Positions 13,215 through 24,617 of a stretch of 32,613 nt of DNA are shown piece after piece. This DNA is from Saccoglossus kowalevskii (lineage: Eukaryota > Hemichordata > Enteropneusta > Harrimaniidae), in assembly GCF_000003605.2 (NCBI RefSeq), contig NW_003156733.1:284282-316894 (forward strand), in the 5' to 3' direction. A model generated the notes under the pieces. That model made no database searches, was not told the origin of the DNA, and saw only the letters and a program-made list of their open reading frames with translations. Made by a program: the position numbers and the translations under genes. Each line of letters begins with the position of its first letter. Positions within the stretch are counted from its first letter, which is position 1.

Positions 13215-16200
13215 CGGGAAATGGTATATTATGATATATTGTGACAGTAATAAATTTACAGACAAATAAACGTTTTATATGTATATGGATAACTCATAAA
13301 TTGTATTCTGTGTGAACTGTGAGATAAAATTGTTGTATCCCATTATCTTTTTTTGGAAGCATATATAAGTTAATACGTAGTATAGAGTCAATATATTTGA
13401 ATAACTGATTCGATCTGCGCATGTCCTTTTAATCACTGTGGGTCTGTGTTCATTACACACTATTTTCTTGGATGGTTAGTGAGCTGCAGTTGTGTGTTCT
13501 TAATGTGCCTGCAATTTATATATCTTGTTTGGTGTACTAAATAATAAGCAGAGTATTATATGTTTTTTTTTCACTTGTTGACACGAAAGGTTTGCAGCTA
13601 ATATACAAAAACTCTTGCATATATAAAGTGTATATATTCGAGCATACGTATATGTGTATCGGCTACCTGCAAATACCATATCACCAACTAATCGAACTCA
13701 CGCAAATCTGTAAAACTAATTACCACAATTGTACAATTCAAATAACTGCGCCTCTTATTCCACGGCACACGGGCAATATGTTCATGGTTTCATTATTTTG
13801 ATATGTATCATAGGTATCAGCGTATTTAATATGAATACACACAAGAGTGTACGCCCTGAATATTTGGAATGAACGCACTGGGTCGTATTTGATTTGTGTA
13901 ATGAACACACATTTGTATAATCTCTTCACGTATCAACAACTAGCGCTTATTAGTTTATACATTCCACGTGTATTAGACGGTTGGAATGAGACATCCACCC
14001 GAGAGATATAAATCCCGCATTGATTAACGTGGTACACTGACATTCATTTATTTCTAATTACAAACTGAGACAGACAAAGCAGAGGCATGTATCAGACATA
14101 TGGTGATAGAGTGTGATTAAATAATATACTGTCTCGTACAAATGAATGAAAAAAAATGACTTGTATTTATTCTTTTAGTAACACATACGGTGTGTTGCTG
14201 ACGTTTATGATGATTGTAATTTTCACTGTCCGAGAAAATGCCCGTTTGGTCTAAGAAGGTGAGGATGTATTGTTGAGTTTATATATGTATATATTCACGC
14301 GATGCCTGTATTACTATCGCTCATAGTAACGCGGTGGCTGTTCATACATTTACACATATGTAGACCTTTTATCCTGCTCAAATGGTATAAACAGAAATAA
14401 ATTTGCTCATAGTGTTTTGCGATTAGACAACACGCCGTACGTATTATAAATAATTGTTGGAATTGCAGCAAAATATTTTTTTATCGCAAAATAAAATATA
14501 TATTTCTATTTTTGAGATAAAATAACGCATAAATATTATTTCTTTCTGTGACATTTTATATATTTTGTATTTCCTTTTGGTTTTAAGACACTACTACGCC
14601 CGATGAATTTAATGGCTCGAATAGTTGGCGTTTTCTATCACCTTTAGCAAATGTATCGCTTTTCTCCCACAAAACATCTTGTAGTATATATGTTAATTAC
14701 TCTTACAACACTCTATAAACACGTTTTTTTCAATGTTGGGCTTATTTTCCAGTTCTTGGGTTCTTGTGGATTAATGAGGTGTCACTAGTAAGTGCAAATG
14801 TGACATTCGAAAAAAGATGTCGTGTATTTTATACTTCCTTTATAATCTACCATATAACAGTAAGACGAAGATCTTTACTTGTGACGGGAATATCTATCTT
14901 TAATAATTTAATCAGAGCAAAAATGTCGAAGAGAGAGAAACAATTCTGGAAACCATCATTGAATATAATCTGACTCGTACCAAAACATTCATTTCCACCA
15001 CAGTGGGACGTCTCAAACAACACAACCATATATCTATTTCAAAAAAATATGTGTGCTATAATTGTAGTAGCTGCACGCTCGAATGCTTATGTGGTGCAAT
15101 AAGTGTGCCCAGAAATATGGACAAAGGATTAAGCAATGATTAAGAAAAAATCAAAGTTTGTCATGTATTAACTGATCGCGAATAATGCCTAGGAAACCCC
15201 CCTAAAACAGAACGTATAATTATTGTTTAATGCAACCTTATTGCAAGCTTGATAAATTGACACGAGTTCAGCATCTGGTCTTAAATGATTACTGTAGATG
15301 TATTACCATATACATTTCAAATCAATCGACATTGGAGAATGACATGAATGTTTCACGTCAACCAATCGAGGGGATTGGGTTACATGCCTTTTCCCGATTA
15401 TTTTTCTACCGGTAATGACAAACAGAAAATAATAATTGTTTCTTGTTTTATCAATCGTGAAATATAAACCGGGATCATTTCTTACACATTTCGCTCTCTG
15501 CAGGAATTGGAAATAATGAATACATACAAATGGAAACATATTCATTACATGCATTCGCTGAATAATTCAGCTATAGAAAATGAAAAGCGAATTGTTCGAT
15601 CACATTTGATAAGTATTCATTTCGTCTAATGGGATTTGAATATATAATAGTAATAGCAAAGATGTTATTGACTGAACTTGGTAACTGATCCAACTGTTAC
15701 CTACTAGTGTATTGAATCCCCGAATCCCTAAACAATTAAATGTGCGCCGTCATTTCCCTGTAAGAGTGTTATTTAGTGCAATACTGATCCGTCTACACTG
15801 TTTAAACTTTCTTGAATACTAGATGTATTGTAAAATTTAACGAGAATTCACTTGTCTGAATTTAATCCATTTTATTTATAGCCGGCCACATATAGACAAG
15901 AGGAATAGTCTAAAAACATCATAAAGCGGCGTTCCAAACATGACAAGTCGACGAAAAATATGACGAATATAAAAAATAAAAACATGTGGATAATGTATCT
16001 TGAATAACGTATATTATGTTTGTTTCAGTTTTCAGTGATCATATACAAACATCAAACAGTTTTACCAATGTTTCCTCCCATGCAAGCTGTTGTGTCACTC
16101 CTGATATTCAAGTTCATGTCTCAATCAATATGTCCCGTTGCCCACAGAAGATTGGTGAGTCAAAATACCAAGATCAGGAGTAAGACGGTGCGATACCACG

Positions 16201-16692
16201 GCTTTATCTTATATGCTTTCGCGATCTACATGTGCTGGTGCGCTGAAGTACCAGGAATACTTTAAATTTTACATAGGATCTGTAACTGTGTTAAATTAAT
16301 TAAACTAACTTTATATTTTGTATATATGCGGTTTTAGTGTACGAAGTTATAACACAATTCCCAAATCAGTAAGTAAAACACGTCGGTGAATACGTAACGG
16401 CTAGCACGGTTTAACATTTCTATAAGCTAAGACTAAGATATCCTTAGATAATAATATTTATTTACAATGATTTACAAGGCAAAAACAAAAAGGTCGCAAC
16501 ACTTATTTAGTAACATCTAGGCATAACTGGACCCTGGTTTGTTTGACTACATGCTCTATGCCTGATACATTAAGGCCAAGGATAAACAAATTCAAGTTCA
16601 CTTTGACATGCCAAACAAACTTTTGGCAGTTTTCTTATGTATTTAACACATTCAACCCACTGACTACTCTGAATTGCTGCATGTTTAATACA
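13215..16692. other. Non-coding AT-rich stretch
   Basis: Nothing gene-like was found. Open frames are 83 codons or shorter (for example 15303-15554 on the minus strand and 16020-16265 on the plus strand) and show no recognisable motifs. The DNA is AT-rich with many short A/T runs and short TATATA tracts. Confidence 0.6.
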
Positions 16693-16737
16693 TTAGAATG
16701 ATACCCTAAAATTTACCAAATTACTGCAGACGTTTAC

Positions 16738-16997
16738 CTGTCTTGTCACCTCAGATTGTCTAAACATAAAACAAAGGGAAGAGTAAACGGTGCCCAACAT
16801 TCTAAACCAGAATTTTAACACGAGCATAATCTTATAAACCCACAATCGCCACATGCAATCGGTGACAGACGCCAGCATATGACGCCAATAAGCATTATCC
16901 TGACGTGAGAGCGTTAATGGCCGTCGCATCATGATCGCCGACAACAGCAAATTACGTAAACTATTTGTCCTCATAAAATGAACAGAGTAAAGAGAAT
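16738..16997 (-). CDS. Possible downstream exon (weak)
   Basis: A 111-codon minus-strand frame occupies 16693-17028. A consensus-like donor, CAG followed by GTAAAC, falls in this frame with its GT at 16737-16736. A possible acceptor, ending TTGTCAG, would make an exon starting at about 16997 whose phase fits the donor of the exon at 17732-17940. Against it, the acceptor has a poor pyrimidine tract. The predicted peptide is unusually rich in Met, Leu and Trp with a hydrophobic stretch, and the length is near chance expectation. It is listed only because the phase and strand agree with the better exon upstream. Confidence 0.12.
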
Positions 16998-17490
16998 CAA
17001 TTACTGACAATTTTGCATTCTCTAACATTTGGCTGAGACTGGAAATTACTGTTTTTAACGAGACCGTTTATTGTTTGTACTCTCTAATGAAGGGTTCTGA
17101 GGAGAAAGATACTTATTCGAAGTACAGGTTTCCTGAATTTCTTATGGCTACAAAAAACGCTATTTAAGACGCTCCAGTTGATCGCCGTTTTTTAAAAATG
17201 GAAACGAAATTTACACGGACACTTGAGCACACTGTTAACACATGCCAAGAGCGATCGGTACAGTTTTATATCAGGTTACAGGTTTATAGAGTTGTAAATC
17301 TCGAGATTGCTTTACCACGTCTAGGTATAGTATCGAAATCATCGACCTTTGCTTTTCAGTGAGATGACTGTAAGCCTGTGAAATGAATGTGTGCGCGGAA
17401 CTGACGCCAGTTTTAGCGCGCGGGAGCTTTAACATGAGATTTTAGGATGAGTTTTAATAGTCTGATCGATGGCGTCATCAGGCTGTTGGA

Positions 17491-17515
17491 TCGTTCTACC
17501 TCGTTCTACCTCGTT
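17491..17515 (+). repeat. 10-base tandem duplication (TCGTTCTACC)
   Basis: Two perfect adjacent copies of TCGTTCTACC followed by a partial third. Too short to be more than a local slippage product. Confidence 0.8.
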
Positions 17516-17693
17516 TATATATATACATTTCTACAACCAACTGCGTCACACATTTATCAGTCAAGTCCTAGCTATATATTTGTAGCAATGCCTTATTGAA
17601 AATTGCATGACGAGAAACAAGAATGAGTTAGATGGTGGATTTGATAACATACCCGGACTGCATTACCCGAAACATTAAAATAACTACCAAATG

Positions 17694-17713
17694 TATATAT
17701 ATATATATATATA
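17694..17713. repeat. Short TA dinucleotide microsatellite
   Basis: An uninterrupted TA run that on the minus strand begins about 18 bases past the exon's splice donor, so it lies at the start of the inferred downstream intron. Confidence 0.85.
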
Positions 17714-17731
17714 AATATAAATGCTACTAAC

Positions 17732-17940
17732 CGTTGGCATTAGGTCGAACCTTTAAATCCGGATTTTCCATGATGGCTCGCAACACCTTGCCATGATCGC
17801 TGCTGATTCCACCAAGATCATCGCTGCCTAGCTCGATCTCCTCCAGCATGACATCGGTATTGAACAACTGCTTTGCTTTCCCTCTGATTTTCTCTCCCAA
17901 TTCCCTTTTGACGTTTTCTCCAGGTTCAACTGTGTAGTTG
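17732..17940 (-). CDS. Internal protein-coding exon, protein not recognised
   Basis: Read on the minus strand, a pyrimidine-rich tract ending TTACTGACAG (acceptor) precedes 209 bases open in one frame only; the other two forward frames contain stops. The donor is GTTAGT, with GT at 17731-17730. The first base completes a split codon (upstream intron phase 2), 69 codons follow, and one base begins the next codon (downstream intron phase 1). In-frame stops lie just outside both splice sites, so the frame fits the splice-bounded interval. The peptide begins N-Y-T-V-E-P-G-E-N and ends P-N-A-N. It is strongly charged (about 13 acidic and 10 basic residues), has no Cys or Trp, has an N-Y-T glycosylation sequon at its start if extracellular, and could form an amphipathic helix near residues 9-26. 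GC content and codon choice stand out from the flanks. I do not recognise the family and assign no function. Confidence 0.62.
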
Positions 17941-18159
17941 CTGTCAGTAATGAAAAGGAATTATTAACAATCAATGTCACATTCGTAGATAGCGAGGTGT
18001 CTATTACACACTAGTGGGAAGTGACGGACTTGGAATCACAAATTAGTAATCTTACAGCAACCATTGGAATTAGGCCGCTTCTTACTCGTGATTAAATGAA
18101 CACTATGGTATTGATTGTTAAAGACATTAAATACGTAAATTTCTATAATCATAGCAGAT
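17941..18159 (-). other. Probable intron sequence upstream of the exon
   Basis: On the minus strand this immediately precedes the splice acceptor and includes a branch-site-like TGTTAAT about 20 bases before it. Nothing else is seen. Confidence 0.4.
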
Positions 18160-19030
18160 CAAATATATTTTATGTGTATGGTATCATGTTCCTGGTATTA
18201 TCACAATTAATTATGTTAATACGTTCACATGATATGGTAATGCATTTATGATATCATGAGGTGTGATAACCTATATACAAGATTATATAAGACGTAAATA
18301 TCTTATGGTAAGATGTATACAAAATAGTATGTGTATGGCAACATATAAATGGATTATGGTAACATATAAATGGGTTATGGTAACATATAAATGAGTCACG
18401 GTAACATATATATAAATAGGGTATGGTAACATATAAATGAGTCACGGTAACATATAAATAGGTTATGGTAACATATAAATGGGTGATGGTAACATATAAC
18501 ATGGTTATAGTAACATATAAATAGGCTACGGTAACATATAAACGGGTTATCGCGATGTATACAGGGATAGAACAGCATATAACCGGGTTGTTGTGATAAC
18601 ATGAACAAACAATGATGTCACATACACGGGTTGAGGGTATTTGTACAGAGAGTATGATAATATTTAGTTTGGTATGATAACACACGTACTGTTCATGGTA
18701 CCACGTATACAGATTAATACCCAATGGGAGTTGCTAACATCTGCATATTATGAATGCATGTAAGTAAACGTTGATATCACCGCGGCTACAATAGCTTGCT
18801 TTGCACATTGGTTGACGCAAATGATGTAAAAACACTATAATAGTTATGATAACTAAAATGTGACTTATAATATAATTGAACGAGTTATGATTACATGTAC
18901 ATGGTTATGAAAACATGTAAATTAGCCAAAATAGTATGCGCATAATTTATGAAAACATAAAACCTGGTTATGCAAACAAGTAAATAGCCTATGCGTGAAT
19001 CTCAAATAGGGTATGATGAGATGAACATCG
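18160..19030 (+). repeat. Decayed halo of the 21-base minisatellite
   Basis: Degenerate relatives of the core unit (GGTTATG.AAACATGTAAAT-like) are recognisable on both sides of the core, notably 18179-18330 and 18841-19020. Unit similarity falls with distance from the core, as expected when unequal exchange homogenises only the centre. The interval 18730-18840 has little recognisable repeat. Confidence 0.55.
18335..18548 (+). repeat. 21-base minisatellite, ten core units
   Basis: Ten consecutive units begin ATGGTAACATATAAATG followed by a variable GGTT/AGTC tail. Nine are 21 bases long and the fourth is 25 because of an extra TATA. Because 21 is a multiple of three, the reverse strand reads as repeating Y-L-Y-V-T heptads, producing a 156-codon frame (18254-18724 minus) that is an artefact of the repeat and has no start context, splice context or composition of a real protein. 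Confidence 0.9.
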
Positions 19031-19598
19031 TTGTAACTTATTACATAAAACATGACGACAAGAACAGGGTGGATTACCGTATACTCGAAAGATTATACGT
19101 CTCATTTGCCGAATAATGCTTGTGATGAGATTCTATGATTGCGAACAAGTTTTCTTACTTAAACTAAAATCTCACGCATTATCAATCTTTGTCGGGACTT
19201 GGGATTTACATGTTTTGGATTTACAAGTGCTTATCAGCCAATCAGCGTACTCGGCTTTTACTGATACAATACTTTAGGAGTTGCATTATATTAGTTCAGT
19301 GCAATTTAAGGGGACAGCGATGCTGCATTTGTGTGGATTAGTTCTAACATATTACATGACTAAGAAGAAGTTTGTCATCAATGTGATCAACGAAAAATTC
19401 AAATTCGACATGATATTAGATAAGACTTTCTTGGGATTATTCAAATTTAAAAATAACCATTTTCGGGGAAAAATACAATACAAAAGGAATATTCTATATT
19501 CTATGAACATTCTATGGAGTGTCAGTGTTTCTAGCCACATGTAAGTCCATATTTGCATAATTTGCATTATGATTGACTTTTTAAGTCGTCACAGAAAT
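19031..19598. other. Non-coding AT-rich stretch
   Basis: No supported gene. Overlapping frames of 87 codons (19281-19544, plus) and 71 codons (19352-19567, minus) lie here; they are Lys/Phe/Ile-rich, as chance frames in AT-rich DNA are. Confidence 0.5.
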
Positions 19599-19765
19599 GT
19601 GTATATTTATGAAATATGAGGTATCGAGTGGATGATCGATGACAAATAATATAACAACAATTCACAGTACTTGAACTATTTATATAACTTGCATCCTTAT
19701 TAAAAAATGTTATAATATATGAATAATAGATAATTGTGTATATTGAGTAATATGTCCCTGAATAT
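19599..19765 (+). repeat. Direct repeat copy 1 (period about 230 bases)
   Basis: About 167 bases that recur at 19831-19992 with high similarity. Shared blocks include GGTATCGAGTGGATGATCGA, then ACAACAATTCACAGTAC, then TGAACTATTTATATAAC and GAGTAATATGTCCCTGAATA, in the same order. Confidence 0.9.
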
Positions 19766-19830
19766 AGTCATTTTCTATTTGAGTACACTTAATTGTGAAT
19801 AATCTGAACACGAATGTCGTCCGGCACACC

Positions 19831-19992
19831 TGTACATTTATGAAAAGTGAGGTATCGAGTGGATGATCGATGATAAATAATGGAACAACAATTCACAGTA
19901 CATGAACTATTTATATAACATTAATCCTTATTAAAAATGTTATATTATATGAATAATTCATAACGTATATTGAGTAATATGTCCCTGAATAT
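19831..19992 (+). repeat. Direct repeat copy 2, abutting the assembly gap
   Basis: Second copy of the repeat at 19599-19765. Anchors are displaced by 231 bases near the start and 227 near the end. The spacer between copies (19766-19830) looks weakly related to the sequence before copy 1, so the true unit may be about 230 bases. The copy ends 17 bases before the run of N. Confidence 0.9.
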
Positions 19993-20009
19993 TTCTCGAA
20001 AGCATTTTT

Positions 20010-20059
20010 NNNNNNNNNNNNNNNNNNNNNNNNNNNNNNNNNNNNNNNNNNNNNNNNNN
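20010..20059. other. Assembly gap (50 N)
   Basis: Exactly 50 undetermined bases, probably a placeholder length. Its position next to a direct repeat suggests the assembly broke in a longer tandem array. Confidence 0.98.
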
Positions 20060-22800
20060 GGGAATGCTGAAATCCAAAATGTTTAGAACAGAATCAGCGA
20101 ACTTCTTTGCGTGGAGTCCGGTCATACTCTGGTGGCATTATTATTAGAGGACGCTTACGCGCGTAACTATTTCCTAATATGGTAGGATGAAAAATACCCC
20201 GTAAAATACCGCAAAAATACAGCACACTGTACCTTACGGCATTACGGTGACAGATGTATAATAATAAAAAGTACATATTTAGTGCTAAAACACGGTTTTG
20301 TTCGTTGCGACTAGCTTAGCCGAAACAATATTATTGAATTGGAATCTTGGATAGCAATACTTTACTATACCCTGTGATTGGCTATGACAGGGCGGTATAC
20401 AGAGTTAAACGCCAAGGTATTCTGGCGAGTGATCGTTCCAAGCCTTGACTGTCACTGTTCTCCACCCTTGACTTTTTCATAAGCAAATTGCAAGTACAAG
20501 TTTATTTTTTTGGGAACTACGTGGGAAAGTTACGACACTGTCATCTAGAAAAAGGGGATTTCCCACATTATTGTATTGTTCCCACAAAGGAAGTTTAACT
20601 CGGGTGTACCAATAACAAGTTCGTCATTGTTGATAGTTGGTGAAGACATATACCCCATACATCAATTGTAATTATACAATTGATACATCCCTAGATGTTT
20701 CATAGCAAGGTTCAGTAGAACTTGTCTTAGTAGTAGTGTAATAACATACCCACCAAGAAGTACGCTCAATATATGTTCTTGATTACATTTCTAACTAAAT
20801 ATATACGTACATATTGTGTATTCCCATAACTCCCTCCACGTGATACCGAATCTGCCCAACGTTTATATTCAAGAAAGATTATTATTAAGTCGTAGCATCA
20901 CGTTTGATTAAATGTTAATCACTCCCACGTATCGGATTGTCATTCGATTCGACGTCTATATTTATGTTTGACATTTAATTTCTTAGCGTAGTATGTATAT
21001 TTTCTACTCTGACTTTTTCCCGATGTGACTTAGTACAGTCTCGAATAATAGACAATTGTATCTATGCTTGCAATGTTATTGAAAAGAATAAACTTACAAT
21101 ACAATTGCCCATCAAGGCATAACCCGGCCGCGCGACGTGAACCCTTACTGATTAAAATTGCATCGGAGTGTGATATGAGTAAATAGTACCTGTAACATGT
21201 GTCACATGTACTCTGCTCGAATCATCTTTCACTTGTCCGTGTCGGGACGAATTGATAAAAGTGTATGCTAAGATAATGTACATTCTTTTGCGTTGCGTTT
21301 TTTTTCCGCGGAGATGCGAATTTCGATATCGATTGTGATTGATGTTATTTCAGATTTAAGATGCTTGTTACTGTTTTCCACATATAATATCCCACAGAAG
21401 CGGGTACTACTTTCAATCCTTGCCTTTAAACTCTGCCCAAAAGTAGCACTTAACATGTGAGTAGATATACCGACAGTATTAACTATTTGATACATAAAAA
21501 AAAGTAGTAATTATTGGACGATGTGTTGATAACACTGGCTGATATCGCTATTAATCATGGTTCTTTGACAACGCATGATCAAAGTCAAGTATGAAATAGT
21601 ACATAATGGATATAAAGCAATCGACATTATTCTGACGACTTATCTTGTGTACATACAGAATGTACATACGATTGGCATGCAGTGAAGCGCACTCACTATA
21701 TAACCGAGGGAACAAAAACGTGACGATTTCTTGTTTTTAAGCGCGCCAAGGGTACTGCGACTGTGGTTGATGTCTTGTACAGTAATTCTATAAAGTTAGA
21801 AAGTGTTTCCGCAGGAATATTAATTGAACAAGGCGGTACGTAACAAAACCGGAAGATGAGCATCACAAACGCACAGCATACTTGCAACGAACAAGCTAAT
21901 TTGTGTGTAGTTATAGCAGGGGCTCCAAATAAAAAAAACAAATTCTAATTTTAGAATTTCGGTTTCAGTTTACAGAGTTAAAGCAATCTATTTGTATAGA
22001 AGGAAGCCCCCTGTTCTCTTTGCTTTGTGGCCTGCATACTAGGCGTCACAATATTGTCTTTGAAAGGACAATCGAGAATGAAGTAAGTCTCATTTCTATG
22101 TAAAATAGGCGAAATATGTCAAGTGATTGTATGCCACAATTACAATTGTGATGTTTTCATACGAAGCATTATTCGCCACCGCCATCTGAGTATACACATA
22201 ACAATGAGTCTAAAATTAGAATTGTCTACCTAGTTTGTGAGCAAAATCTCGGAAGCTGATTGAAAAAAACCGCGATCAATATAAGTTTATCCGAAAGCCA
22301 TACGTCCAAAGAGATTAAATATTGTATCATTTGAGACCTGTGGGCGGAAAACAACATTGGAATATGGTTTTTTCTAGTAAATTAATTTCAGGTTTATAGC
22401 TTTACTGTAACGGGGGAGAAGGCTTTTTCAAGTCATAGTCGATTTTTCAACGCCATTTTTTGTGATGTATGGGCAAGGTTAATGATGCGAGCATTGAGAA
22501 GACAAATTAGCCTACGTTCAATGCAATCAAAAATCTAGGTTGTTCAAGCTCAACGCTTTCCATGCGCAGCCGTGATCACAAAGCAAATACCCAGGTCGAC
22601 AATAAGACACATTGGGAAATAAAATATTGAGGACAATTTAATGTACCTAAACAATCAGTGCACACCGGAATTGGAAATACAACTAAATGAGATGAAGTTA
22701 GGATGACTAACTTTCTAATCACTTTGTATTTTTGTTTCTTCGTAGCTGTATTTTGTTTTGCAAACAGTTACATTTGTGTTTACCTGTCGTTTGGCTTAGA
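20060..22800. other. Non-coding stretch
   Basis: No supported gene; frames are 81 codons or shorter. A CCAAT-type sequence (GATTGG, about 20375) lies near a GGGCGG at about 20390, which is weakly promoter-like. A perfect inverted repeat with 10-base arms (20661-20670 and 20675-20684) and a 4-base loop is present. Otherwise nothing distinctive was seen. Confidence 0.5.
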
Positions 22801-22801
22801 A

Positions 22802-22872
22802 GCAAATGGCCGCCGAGTTCTCGATGAAAGTGAGGATGTCTCGTCCTCGACGAGATCTCGGCGGCCATTTGC
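22802..22872. other. Strong inverted repeat / predicted hairpin
   Basis: Left arm 22802-22823 and right arm 22851-22872 are 22 bases each and complementary with one mismatch; the outer GCAAATGGCCGCCGAG pairs perfectly over 16 bases. The 27-base loop contains a further GAGGA/TCCTC 5-base stem. It is much more GC-rich than its surroundings. It could be a miRNA-type precursor, the fused ends of a small transposon, or a structured regulatory element. A 66-codon frame at 22703-22903 overlaps it but is probably incidental. Confidence 0.85.
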
Positions 22873-23763
22873 CTTTCACGTAAAGTTATTCACAATCTGG
22901 TAGTTTCGGTCTTATACAATAAAGATTTAGACTTAAAATAGGAATGTAGATTTAGTGTGATGCTTACTGTAACATTTTGAACGCTTGCACCGAGCATCAT
23001 GGGATTCGTGTTACGATTTACTACGCAAGATAATTGACTGCCGTATTTATTTGCACCTACAAAGAAATTGATGATCTTATCAAACCACACGAGCGGAAGG
23101 CTACGCAACAGAATTTAGATTACAAAATAATATTACTCAGACAAGCTTTGAAATTAAATTGCGACTGTTCTCAAACGTGAGATTTGACTACATTCAAATA
23201 TCCGTCCCTGACTACACAAGTACAACGAGTGACAGAATAAGCGTTTACCTCATGTGTATGACGCCTGTCTGGAGGCACGTGTAATTGCACTGTCTTTGTG
23301 TTTCGATATCAGCTACCAAGACTCATCCCGGCGTCAGCAGTTTTGTAATTTTACGTACATCCTTGTGAAATATTGTGAAAGGCTTCAGTCACAGTTGACA
23401 CAGACAGGACAAATATCGCAGCGCACTTAACACGCGTACATGAAGATCATTAACTCTGTCAGCACGTACTATTATGTTCCATGCTGCGGTAGTATTAGTT
23501 GCGTATTGAAAAGTCATATGTAACCACAGAATTTGGAACACGATACATTTAGTAGTTATATGTCAGCATATATTAGGTTAGTCCAAGTAGATGAGAGCAC
23601 ATAACCCAAATATTGAATTACGGACATCAAACGCAAACACACATCTCTAATGTCGCACTTAAAAACACACGAACCTTCTGCTAGACATGTCGCAAAAAAC
23701 AGATGTTGCTCGTTCTTATGGCATACACTATCACAATGCATGCATAAAATAATCTGTAGTAAC
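22873..23763. other. Non-coding stretch
   Basis: Nothing recognisable. Frames are 72 codons or shorter. Confidence 0.5.
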
Positions 23764-23765
23764 AT

Positions 23766-23853
<88 letters not shown>

Positions 23854-23854
23854 T

Positions 23855-23909
<55 letters not shown>
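23764..23909 (+). repeat. (ATTT)n tetranucleotide microsatellite
   Basis: About 146 bases of ATTT repeats, nearly perfect, with a single one-base phase slip at about 23852. The reading frame through it (repeating L-F-I-Y) is an artefact. Confidence 0.98.
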
Positions 23910-24349
23910 CTATTGAAAATGAACAGCCACAGACGTAAGATTCATAAGATTCAATTATACGGATGTCTCGGGTGGTTTTATTCAAATTAAGACAGTAGAT
24001 AATATGTTCAGTATACTTGAAGGTAATCAACGTGACGCCTAATCATTTACTCTAGAGATCATGTTAAAATTGGAAACTCACCTTTAGATGTTTAATTTCA
24101 AACCATGATCGTTTTCACTCTAATTGTAGGCGTGTCTATTCTGGTATCATGAATAACTATATTTGAAATAAGAATATGACACCACTTGCACACTGGTTGT
24201 TTTTGAAAATGAAATGAACTATATTGGCGCTTTTGAAATGTGAAACACCATTGTCAGTGTCACATTACCAATAACCAATTTAAATTCTGTAATTGTATAT
24301 CAATTTCAGCGACGAAATGCATTTCGAAACCTTTCTGTACTAGATATTT

Positions 24350-24617
24350 CACCAATATCGGCCATCTTTATTGACACAATGCGGTCAATTGAAATACGGA
24401 GCCGTTGTTGAATGTTTATGTTACAACGATAACGGTCTTCCTTGTAGCAGGTGGTGGGGTCGTAATTAGCTCACTCTGTGAATATATGTGTACTATCGGC
24501 CGTGAGTATTTTCACATGTCCTCGCTGACCTACCACATGTGTCTCAACTGTGCGGCGTTATTAGAATGTAAATCCCATTGTAACCCAAGATTTGGTTTTT
24601 CCAAAAGTATAATCTAG
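24350..24617 (+). repeat. Diverged dispersed repeat, copy A
   Basis: Shares ordered blocks with 25769-25980: ATCGGCC/GTCGGTC, then CA.TGCGGT.AATTGAAATACG, then CTTCTAGCAGGTG-like, then GTCGTAATT.GCTCA, then ATGTAAAT and GGTTTT..CAAAA. By eye roughly two thirds of positions match across aligned blocks. Copy A carries about 55 additional bases near 24510-24565. A 70-codon frame overlaps it but is not shared with the other copy. Confidence 0.7.

Noticed and set aside
18335..18548. Possible CRISPR-like array
   Set aside because: Units are contiguous with no unique spacers, and the DNA is eukaryotic.
18254..18724. 156-codon minus-strand frame with Y-L-Y-V-T repeats
   Set aside because: It is the reverse strand of a 21-base minisatellite whose period is a multiple of three; the units are nucleotide-level repeats with length-variable members and no sign of coding constraint.
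22703..22903. 66-codon frame starting with a hydrophobic, signal-peptide-like segment
   Set aside because: The hydrophobic start is T-rich DNA and the remainder is the hairpin; no evidence of a real secreted peptide.
23650..23853. Frame with L-F-I-Y repeats, and the similar one at 25963-26208
   Set aside because: Both are translations of tetranucleotide microsatellites.
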